Made by a program: the position numbers and the translations under genes. DNA of 35,961 bases from Mycobacterium sp. (GTDB taxonomy: Bacteria; Actinomycetota; Actinomycetes; Mycobacteriales; Mycobacteriaceae): positions 1-35,961 of the forward strand of contig NZ_VYIK01000043.1 of the NCBI RefSeq assembly GCF_008709575.1, read 5' to 3'. The notes under the pieces are model-generated. The model ran no database searches and had not been told where the DNA came from. It was given only the letters and a program-made list of their open reading frames with translations. Position 1 is the stretch's first letter. The number at the start of each line of letters is the position of its first letter. This document shows positions 9,050 to 14,513 of the stretch, one piece after another.

Positions 9050-10236
9050 GCGGTGGCTTTCCGGTCAATGTCACAAAGGTGCGCCCGCCGCTGGAGCGGT
9101 TCGACAACGACCCGCGCCGGTGCCTGATCGTCGTGCACGCCCCGACCCCCGACCACCTGCCGGTATATCTGCTCGTAACCCGAGCAGAGCTGTGCGACGT
9201 CGAAATTGGCGGCAACATGGCGTCGGCATGCTGCCGGATCGAGGCTGGCTGCCCGCTGGATCGCGTCCGGCAGGTCGGCCGCGCTGTCGCACACCAGGCC
9301 GGTCACCCCGTCGGCGACCACCTCGGGAACAGCGCCGCCGCGCAACGCGACCACCGGCGTTCCGCACGCCATCGCCTCGATCATCACGATGCCGAACGGC
9401 TCCTCCCACTGGACGGGGAACAACAGGCACCGCGCACCCGCCAACAGTGTGCGCTTGCTGGCGGCATCAGCCTCCCCGAACACGTGATCATTGTCGTTGA
9501 GCAGCGGGCGCACGCATTCCTCGAAGTACGCCTTTTCCGCCGGCTCACTGCATTTGCCGGCCAACACCAACCGGATCCCGGCCTCATGCGCGGCCCGAAC
9601 CGCCAAGTGGGCGCCCTTGTAGGGCGCGTATCGGCCCAGGAACAGAGCATAGTCGCCTTTTTCCGCGCGGAATGGCCACTCGGCGACCCGTAAGGCATTG
9701 TGCACTCGCCCGATCCAGTTCAGGTCGGGTGCCAGTTCGCGTTGCCGGTCGCTGATGGCGACCAACCCGACGTCGTCGCCGAGCGCCCGGTAGTAGGGGT
9801 GCAGGTCGTCGTCGATGGGGCCGTGGACGGTGACCACCGTCGGCACGCCGAGCGCCCGATACACCGGTGCGTTCAGCGGACCGGCAAAGGTGTGGTCGTG
9901 CACGATGTCGACGCCGTCGGTCGCTACCAGCTCCGCGATCGCGTGGCGCACCTTCAGCGCATGCATCACCTCCGGATACGGCTCGCCAAGCCGGTCGCCG
10001 ACGGTGCGATCCCAGACCGGGATGAACTGCGCAGCGGTGCGGGATTCCCCGGCTCCGAGCACGCTGACCCGGTGCCCACGGGCCACCAGGGTGTCGGCCA
10101 GGTCGGCGACCACGACCTCGACGCCGCCGTATCCGTTCGGTGGGATGTCGAAGTACGGGGGCGCAACCAGCACGATCCTCAGCGGACGCGTGGCATGCGA
10201 ACGATTTGCCGGGAAGACGAAATCAGCGCCGCGCAT
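9046..10236 (-). CDS. Family 4 glycosyltransferase, first gene of the CIRCE operon
   Basis: 396-residue GT-B glycosyltransferase of the GT4 type. The N-terminal Rossmann domain begins PLRIVLVAPPYFDIPPNGYGG, with the glycine-rich acceptor-side loop. The C-terminal donor domain has LFLGRYAPYKG and the E-x7-E motif in EPFGIVMIEAMACGTPVV (about 277-292). It probably transfers a sugar from a nucleotide-sugar donor; the acceptor is unknown. The ATG at 10236 follows a perfect Shine-Dalgarno (AAGGAGG at 10252-10246) with 9 bases between; longer upstream starts would run back towards the operator. It is coupled by ATGA overlap to the debranching enzyme, which suggests alpha-glucan or trehalose-linked storage chemistry. 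A CIRCE element lies 38 bases upstream. Confidence 0.88.
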   Translation of the reverse strand: MRGADFVFPANRSHATRPLRIVLVAPPYFDIPPNGYGGVEVVVADLADTLVARGHRVSVLGAGESRTAAQFIPVWDRTVGDRLGEPYPEVMHALKVRHAIAELVATDGVDIVHDHTFAGPLNAPVYRALGVPTVVTVHGPIDDDLHPYYRALGDDVGLVAISDRQRELAPDLNWIGRVHNALRVAEWPFRAEKGDYALFLGRYAPYKGAHLAVRAAHEAGIRLVLAGKCSEPAEKAYFEECVRPLLNDNDHVFGEADAASKRTLLAGARCLLFPVQWEEPFGIVMIEAMACGTPVVALRGGAVPEVVADGVTGLVCDSAADLPDAIQRAASLDPAACRRHVAANFDVAQLCSGYEQIYRQVVGGRGVHDDQAPARVVVEPLQRRAHLCDIDRKATA

Positions 10237-10274
10237 TGATGTTTGCCTCCTTACAGATCCCTGCGCCACAGCAG

Positions 10275-10301
10275 TTAGCACTCACGCCCGACGAGTGCTA
10301 A
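10275..10301. promoter_or_regulatory. Perfect CIRCE element (HrcA operator)
   Basis: TTAGCACTC-N9-GAGTGCTAA matches the CIRCE consensus at all 18 arm positions with the standard 9-base spacer. CIRCE binds the heat-shock repressor HrcA, and in mycobacteria it is known chiefly upstream of groEL/groES genes. Here it spans the predicted transcription start of the leftward glycosyltransferase operon, abutting its -10. It is 72 bases upstream of accD3, beyond that gene's own -10, so repression of accD3 is less likely. Confidence 0.95.
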
Positions 10302-10329
10302 TTATGGTCGACCGAACCGGGCCTGCCAA
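10301..10329 (-). promoter_or_regulatory. Sigma-A-like promoter of the glycosyltransferase operon
   Basis: On the minus strand TTGGCA (reverse complement of 10324-10329) is separated by exactly 17 bases from CATAAT (reverse complement of 10301-10306). The expected start point falls inside the CIRCE element, the classical geometry for HrcA repression. The leader to the ATG would be about 55-60 bases and holds the AAGGAGG ribosome site. Confidence 0.75.
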
Positions 10330-10373
10330 GTCGGCCGAGACCGATTTCGCACTCGGGTGGCTACTCTCGAGCG

Positions 10374-11846
10374 GTGGACCGGATCGGGATCGACGACCTG
10401 CGTGATGCGGTATTGGACCCCGGATCCTTCGTCAGCTGGGACACCGAACCGCTCGTGGTGGCCACCACCGAGGCGTACGCGCGAGAATTGGCCGCTGCCC
10501 GCACCGCCACCGGCCGAGCCGAGTCGGTTGTCACCGGCGAAGGTCGACTCAACGGCCGCCGGGTGGCCGTCATCGCCTGCGCATTCGACTTTTTGGCCGG
10601 ATCGATCGGCGTGGCCGCGGCGGAGCGGATCACCGCCGCCGTCGAGCGGGCCACCCGGGAAGGCCTGCCGCTCCTGGCGTCACCGAGCTCGGGAGGCACC
10701 CGGATGCAGGAAGGCACCGTCGCGTTCGTCCAAATGGTCAAGATCAGCGCCGCGATCGAACTGCACAAACAAGCACACCTGCCCTATCTGGTCTATCTGC
10801 GCCACCCGACCACCGGCGGAGTATTCGCGTCCTGGGGCTCGTTGGGGCATGTCACCGTTGCCCAACCGGGCGCATTGGTCGGCTTCCTCGGCCCGCGGGT
10901 TTACGAGCAGCTCTACGGCGCAGCGTTTCCGCCGGGGATCCAGAGCGCCGAGAACCTACAGCGTCACGGCGTGATCGACGGCGTCATCCCGCTGAAGTGG
11001 CTGCGCCGCACCCTGGAACGAGCGCTGAGGGTGTTGGTCGACCCGCCCGGGCCAGTCCCGCCGCCGCTCCCGCATCAACCAATACCCGATGTGCCGGCAT
11101 GGGATTCGGTGACGGCGTCCCGTCGACCGGATCGGCCCGGCGCCCGGCAGCTGCTGCGGCACGGCGCCACGGAATGTGTTTTTCTGTCCGGCAACCGAAG
11201 TGGTGGGGCCGGCAGCATGATTCTGGCCCTGGCCCGCCTGAGTGGCCAGCCCGTGGTCGTGTTGGGGCAGCACCGGGTCTCCGGCGGGCTCGTGGGCCCG
11301 GCCGCGCTGCGCGAAGCGCGCCGCGGCATGACGCTGGCTGCTGGGTTGCGGCTGCCGCTGGTGCTGGTCATCGACACCGCCGGTCCGGCACTGTCGGCAG
11401 CCGCCGAACAGGGCGGCCTGGCCGGCGAGATCGCCCGCTGCCTGGCCGAGCTGGTCACCCTGAACACCCCGACGGTGTCGGTACTGCTGGGACAGGGCAC
11501 CGGAGGTCCGGCGCTGGCGCTGGTCCCCGCCGACCGGGTGCTGGCCGCCCAGCATGGCTGGTTGGCCCCACTGCCTCCCGAGGGCGCTAGTGCGATCATG
11601 TTCCACGACACCACGCACGCCGCCGAAATGGCTGCTGCACAGGGTATCCGGTCGACAGAGTTGCGGTCAGCCGGAATCGTCGACGTCATCGTGCCCGAAT
11701 ATCCCGATGCGGCCGACGAACCGATCGCTTTCGCCAAGCGGTTGTCACAAGCCGTCGCTCGGGAAGTTCACGTGCTGCGTGCCCTACCGCCTGCCGAGCG
11801 GCGTGCCGCCCGCCTGCGGCGTTACCGACGGGTCGGGTTGCCCTGA
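10374..11846 (+). CDS. accD3: Acyl-CoA carboxylase carboxyltransferase AccD3
   Basis: 490-residue biotin-dependent carboxyltransferase with two crotonase-like halves, equivalent to AccD (beta) and AccA (alpha) joined. The N-half carries SSGGTRMQEG and HPTTGGVFASWGSLG, the oxyanion-hole and acyl-CoA pocket type motifs; the C-half has VIDTAGPALSAAAEQGG and the GQGTGGPALALV biotin-site type motif. No N-terminal zinc ribbon is seen. It transfers carboxyl from carboxybiotin to an acyl-CoA; the substrate of mycobacterial AccD3 is not settled. The GTG at 10374 has TACTCT (10362-10367) six bases upstream, consistent with leaderless transcription. In M. tuberculosis accD3 neighbours prrA and echA6; here both junctions are widened by extra genes. 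Confidence 0.93.
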   Translation: MDRIGIDDLRDAVLDPGSFVSWDTEPLVVATTEAYARELAAARTATGRAESVVTGEGRLNGRRVAVIACAFDFLAGSIGVAAAERITAAVERATREGLPLLASPSSGGTRMQEGTVAFVQMVKISAAIELHKQAHLPYLVYLRHPTTGGVFASWGSLGHVTVAQPGALVGFLGPRVYEQLYGAAFPPGIQSAENLQRHGVIDGVIPLKWLRRTLERALRVLVDPPGPVPPPLPHQPIPDVPAWDSVTASRRPDRPGARQLLRHGATECVFLSGNRSGGAGSMILALARLSGQPVVVLGQHRVSGGLVGPAALREARRGMTLAAGLRLPLVLVIDTAGPALSAAAEQGGLAGEIARCLAELVTLNTPTVSVLLGQGTGGPALALVPADRVLAAQHGWLAPLPPEGASAIMFHDTTHAAEMAAAQGIRSTELRSAGIVDVIVPEYPDAADEPIAFAKRLSQAVAREVHVLRALPPAERRAARLRRYRRVGLP

Positions 11847-11851
11847 GACAC

Positions 11852-12169
11852 TCACCGCTCCCAGCGGACCGGTCCGACCCACAGCGGTGGTCGGTCGCCA
11901 CGCCCGAAGCGTCTGCGCGTCACGGGTATTCGAACCGGGACGGAGCTCGTTCGCACGGGGTGGGCACGGTCATAGGCTGCGCGACGGCGCGGGTCGCGCA
12001 ACAGGGCGTAGGCGGCCAGAATCTGCCGAAGCCGTTCGTCGGCTCCGGAGTTATGATCGCCGGCGCGCCTGTCGGGGTGATAGTCGCGGAGCTGGCGCCG
12101 GTACGCGTGGGTGATCTCGGCCTGAGTCGCGGTCCGCGACACACCGAGCACCGTGTAGGGATCTTCCAT
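11852..12169 (-). CDS. Short J-domain protein (DnaJ-like co-chaperone)
   Basis: 105-residue protein that is little more than a J domain. It starts MEDPYTVLGVSRTATQAEI (helix I and II), has the invariant HPD in DYHPDRRAG, then helix III/IV (DERLRQILAAYALLRDPRRRAAYDRAH) and a basic C-terminal tail of about 30 residues. There is no G/F-rich or zinc-finger region, so it is a class III J protein that would stimulate the ATPase of a DnaK-type chaperone. An alternative TTG at 12322 would add 51 residues with no J-domain similarity, crossing a strong hairpin, and is rejected. It lies 282 bases downstream of the hsp20 gene in the same direction and converges on accD3 with only 5 bases between stops. 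Confidence 0.87.
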   Translation of the reverse strand: MEDPYTVLGVSRTATQAEITHAYRRQLRDYHPDRRAGDHNSGADERLRQILAAYALLRDPRRRAAYDRAHPVRTSSVPVRIPVTRRRFGRGDRPPLWVGPVRWER

Positions 12170-12206
12170 CCTCAGCAACCCCGCCTTCCGGGCAGCGATT
12201 CCGATA

Positions 12207-12244
12207 CAGGGGCGGGCGCGCCGAGCGATGCGCGCCCGCCCCTG
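12207..12244 (-). terminator. 15-bp perfect GC hairpin between hsp20 and the J-domain gene
   Basis: CAGGGGCGGGCGCGC and GCGCGCCCGCCCCTG pair perfectly around an 8-base loop (CGAGCGAT). No U-tract follows, as is common for mycobacterial terminators. It lies 207 bases beyond the hsp20 stop and 37 bases before the J-domain ATG, so it either ends the hsp20 transcript or acts as an attenuator or leader structure of the J-domain gene. Confidence 0.7.
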
Positions 12245-12451
12245 ATCGATGACGTTCGTGCTGCCCACCAATACGGCCACGAACGGTGGCAGCGCGCGCA
12301 TAACTGCTTCAGCGCGCCTCAATACGTAGCAATGCTCGTGGACAGCACGCGGGTCATCGGCCCAATTATGTCTTTCGTCGCATCACCTCCTCGCTGCCTT
12401 CAGCCAACCTCACCGGCGCAGTGTCGCCGTCGCCGACGCACCGCTGCGCCG

Positions 12452-12874
12452 TCAGGCGTTGATCGCGGTCTGCTGACCGTCGTGGCTTATTGCGATACGA
12501 CGCGGCTTGGCCTGCTCGGCCACCGGGATCGTCAACCGCAACACACCATCTTGGTAATTGGCCTCGATGTGGTCGGTATCGAGGTTTTCACCGAGGAAGA
12601 GCTGTCTGCTGAACACGCCGCGGGGACGTTCGGCCGAGACCATTTCCCGGTTCTGGTCCAGCTCGGGGCGTTCGGCGCGGACAGTGAGCACATTGCGTTC
12701 GACGTCCAAATCGAGTGAGTCGGGCTTCACCCCAGGCAGGTCGAACTCGACAATGAACCGATCGCCGTCTCGCCACGCGTCCATCGGCATGACCGCCGGC
12801 CGGGCAGCGGTTCCAAGCACCTGTTGGGTCCACCGGTCGAGTTCCCGGAAGGGATCGCTACGCATCAGCACCAT
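12452..12874 (-). CDS. Small heat-shock protein Hsp20, 18-kDa antigen family
   Basis: 140-residue alpha-crystallin/Hsp20 chaperone strongly resembling the 18-kDa antigen (Hsp18) of M. leprae and M. avium: [18 protein letters not shown] at the N terminus, the alpha-crystallin domain from about residue 30 ([20 protein letters not shown]), and the terminal strand signature [13 protein letters not shown] with a short C-terminal tail. It holds unfolding proteins in an ATP-independent way in the cytosol. The ATG at 12874 has GGGAGG 8 bases upstream. The upstream 60 bases are AT-rich and contain several short palindromes. The divergent HspR-like regulator gene begins 320 bases away and is the obvious candidate regulator. 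This antigen gene is not present in all mycobacteria. Confidence 0.93.
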   Translation of the reverse strand: MVLMRSDPFRELDRWTQQVLGTAARPAVMPMDAWRDGDRFIVEFDLPGVKPDSLDLDVERNVLTVRAERPELDQNREMVSAERPRGVFSRQLFLGENLDTDHIEANYQDGVLRLTIPVAEQAKPRRIAISHDGQQTAINA

Positions 12875-12905
12875 GTCTAGACCTCCCGAGTTGTCACAGA
12901 TGACT

Positions 12906-12936
12906 TATGTCTGATGACATAGCTTTGTGATATCAC
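12906..12936. promoter_or_regulatory. Clustered palindromes in the hsp20 promoter
   Basis: Two perfect inverted repeats lie 32-62 bases upstream of the hsp20 start: TATGTC-TGAT-GACATA (12906-12921) and GTGATATCAC (12927-12936). A third, GTCA-CAGA-TGAC, lies closer to the gene (about 12893-12904). Neither matches the HspR HAIR consensus (CTTGAGT-N7-ACTCAAG) or CIRCE. They are candidate binding sites for the nearby MerR/HspR-like protein or another repressor; binding is inferred. Confidence 0.5.
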
Positions 12937-13051
12937 TGAAAGCATCTTTCTGCAAGGGATCATTCCGAGTTTCTCTTGGCGACGACCAATCGGCGCGCAC
13001 CGTGCCGGTCGCGGGAGCTGGGCTGATCGCGGTTGGCCAGCCGCGCACGTC

Positions 13052-13069
13052 AACAGGAGTCGTCCTGTT
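13052..13069. promoter_or_regulatory. Hairpin or operator in the hsp20-merR intergenic region
   Basis: AACAGGA-GTCG-TCCTGTT is a perfect 7-bp inverted repeat with a 4-base spacer. It lies between the divergent hsp20 and merR genes. Nearby is an AT-rich run (about 13124-13148, with TTTACA and overlapping TATTAT hexamers) that looks like the merR promoter. The function of the repeat is unknown. Confidence 0.4.
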
Positions 13070-13193
13070 CGCCTCGGCGTGTTCTGCATGCAGCTAGAAA
13101 GAAACTGTGCCTGCGGACGTAGCTTTACATGTTCTATTATTATAGGTTCCCGCAGACATCGACCAACGGCATCGAGCAGAAACGGAGAACCGG

Positions 13194-13607
13194 TTGACCC
13201 ACGACGCGACACCGCGGTCAGCTCGCGGCGTTTACGGCATCTCGGTAGCATCGGAGCTGTCGGGTATCGGGCCGCAGACGCTGCGGCTGTATGAACGCTG
13301 GGGACTGCTGAACCCGGATCGCACCGACGGGGGTACCAGGCGCTACAGCGACGACGACCTCGCGCGACTGAAGCGCATCAGCGAGCTGGTCAGCCAAGGT
13401 GTTAACTTGGCCGGGGTAGTCCAGATACTCGACCTTGAGGACAAGAACAACCAACTCGAACTCGACAACACGGCGCTGAGATCCACCGCACTGCGGGCTC
13501 GCCGCGGGTCGCAACCCGGCAACGGCCCATCGCGTTCGGGAAGGAGGGATTCCGATCATGACGGACGTCGAGCGCATCGCACCAATCGACGCGGTACCCG
13601 AAGCTGA
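13194..13607 (+). CDS. MerR-family regulator, HspR-like
   Basis: 137-residue regulator with an N-terminal MerR winged helix: VYGISVASELSGIGPQTLRL, then YERWGLLNPDRTDGGTRRYS, then DDLARLKRISELVSQGVNLAGVVQILDLED. The TLRxYERxGL and GGxRRYS pattern and the following QGVNLAGV segment are typical of HspR, the repressor of dnaK operons, rather than of metal-sensing MerR proteins; no metal-binding cysteine pair is present. A short coiled coil (DLEDKNNQLELDN) and a basic, disordered tail follow. The start is read as TTG at 13194 with GGAG about 7 bases upstream; no better in-frame start was found. It is divergent from hsp20 and its 3' end overlaps the next gene by 50 bases in another frame. Confidence 0.85.
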   Translation: MTHDATPRSARGVYGISVASELSGIGPQTLRLYERWGLLNPDRTDGGTRRYSDDDLARLKRISELVSQGVNLAGVVQILDLEDKNNQLELDNTALRSTALRARRGSQPGNGPSRSGRRDSDHDGRRAHRTNRRGTRS

Positions 13608-13752
13608 CGTGGCCGACCAGCGTCATGCGGTCGATTCCGAGGACGAAACCGGCCTGGACACCTCCTATGTCGCCGACATCGCGACTCGCGAGGCCAACCC
13701 GGCCGACCTGATCGATCAGGCGATCGTCGTGCCCGTGCCGCACGAGGACTAA
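13558..13752 (+). CDS. Small acidic protein of unknown function
   Basis: 64-residue strongly acidic protein (MTDVERIAPIDAVPEADVADQ..., many Asp and Glu, no Cys, few aromatics), probably largely disordered. It is supported as a gene by an excellent Shine-Dalgarno (AAGGAGG about 9 bases before the ATG at 13558) and by its start lying inside the 3' end of the HspR-like gene, which suggests translational coupling. I do not recognise the family. Its place directly after an HspR-like gene in a heat-shock cluster suggests a role linked to chaperone control, possibly as a modulator of the regulator or of Hsp20; this is inference only. Confidence 0.7.
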   Translation: MTDVERIAPIDAVPEADVADQRHAVDSEDETGLDTSYVADIATREANPADLIDQAIVVPVPHED

Positions 13753-13798
13753 ACCCCGGGAAGCGGCCCGGCCAACCGGCAGCGCGTTCGGCCAAGGC

Positions 13799-14113
13799 TC
13801 AGACTTCGGCGCCGGGACTGTCAGGCAGCGCGTCGTCGCTGGAAGATTGACCGTCGAATAGCTGACCCCAGGTGCGCCGGGCTACCGCTGCGGCTTCCTC
13901 GTCGACCTCCCGGCCCGGCCGGGTCTCGGCGAGAGCGACGAGGGCATCCGCCAGGCTGACCGGATTGACACCGTGGCGCTTCGCGGTCTGCATCAATTCG
14001 ACGAACGCCCAGTCCAGCGGGTATCGCCGTAATGCCACCAGAACACCCTCGGCGGTGTCCAGAATCCGCGCGCCGATACGGCGGGTGTCGGACGGCCGAC
14101 GAAATTGAGTCAT
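13799..14113 (-). CDS. ANTAR-domain protein (putative RNA-binding antiterminator)
   Basis: 104-residue protein whose centre, about residues 16-63, reads as an ANTAR domain: DTAEGVLVALRRYPLDWAF, then VELMQTAKRHGVNPVSLADA. This matches the A-x-GVLM...eAFe.L...A......vA pattern, with the three-helix hairpin-binding surface. ANTAR proteins usually bind dual-hexaloop RNA hairpins to prevent termination and are fused to a receiver, GAF or PAS sensor; no sensor is present here, so control would be by amount or by a partner. The ATG at 14113 has GAGGTG 6 bases upstream and is preferred over an in-frame start 31 codons earlier. Two short ORFs precede it in the same transcript. The acidic/serine-rich C terminus is probably disordered. 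Confidence 0.72.
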   Translation of the reverse strand: MTQFRRPSDTRRIGARILDTAEGVLVALRRYPLDWAFVELMQTAKRHGVNPVSLADALVALAETRPGREVDEEAAAVARRTWGQLFDGQSSSDDALPDSPGAEV

Positions 14114-14129
14114 CGAACTCACCTCGCTC

Positions 14130-14231
14130 TCACAGGACAACGTGGGCGGATGCGGTGGCGTCCGCGGGCCGGGCACCGCCGGGGGGACGGCTTTCGGACG
14201 CGCCATCCCCAGCCGGGCTGGGTGTTCTCAT
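14130..14231 (-). CDS. 33-codon ORF coupled to the ANTAR gene
   Basis: A 33-residue ORF starts at an ATG (14231) that overlaps the stop of the preceding 15-codon ORF in an ATGA arrangement and ends 16 bases before the ANTAR start. Its composition (Pro, Ala, Gly, Ser rich) is not distinctive. The arrangement suggests passage of ribosomes through the leader into the ANTAR gene. It may be a real peptide, a leader, or chance; conservation would decide. Confidence 0.35.
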   Translation of the reverse strand: MRTPSPAGDGASESRPPGGARPADATASAHVVL

Positions 14232-14275
14232 GAACAACCGGGGCCGGGTGCACACCAGGTCGGGCGGTGCGGCAT
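14228..14275 (-). CDS. 15-codon leader-type ORF with a strong ribosome site
   Basis: MPHRPTWCAPGPGCS, 15 codons, begins 4 bases after a purine-rich site (GGGAGAGGATAGGC) just before the ATG at 14275. It contains two cysteines, one near the end, and two Pro-Gly rich stretches, features seen in regulatory leader peptides, although it lacks tandem codons for one amino acid. It overlaps the next short ORF. It is the first ORF downstream of the AT-rich promoter region. Confidence 0.4.
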   Translation of the reverse strand: MPHRPTWCAPGPGCS

Positions 14276-14290
14276 GCCTATCCTCTCCCT

Positions 14291-14375
14291 AGTTCTTTGC
14301 TGATCGAGAACTTTGTTAGCTACAACTTATGACCCCGATCACATATTTCCTATGTGCTATGTAATAAATTATTGC
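14291..14375. promoter_or_regulatory. AT-rich divergent control region with inverted repeats
   Basis: This is the most AT-rich stretch of the window. It holds AGTTCT-N10-AGAACT (14291-14312), CACATA-N5-TATGTG (14340-14356) and AATAA-A-TTATT near 14363-14373. CATAAG on the minus strand (14331-14326) is a candidate -10 for the leftward ANTAR transcript. The 138 bases between this region and the rightward MFS start (14514) show no further gene or clear promoter. Confidence 0.45.
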
Positions 14376-14513
14376 GGGAGGGCAGCTGTCGGCAACGGGC
14401 CTGCCTCGTGTCATAGCTCCCCGCTGCGCTGCTACATCTCTGTCAAAATCGTTGCCGAAAAAGACTCGCAGATGACGTTGCGATGACCGGCGACATACCT
14501 CACCATTGCACCG

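Noticed and set aside
12170..12322. Longer start (TTG at 12322) for the J-domain protein
   Set aside because: The added 51 residues match no J-protein N terminus and would have to be translated through a 15-bp GC hairpin.
12900..13193. HspR HAIR operator (CTTGAGT-N7-ACTCAAG) near hsp20 and the HspR-like gene
   Set aside because: Looked for and not found; the palindromes present have different arms.
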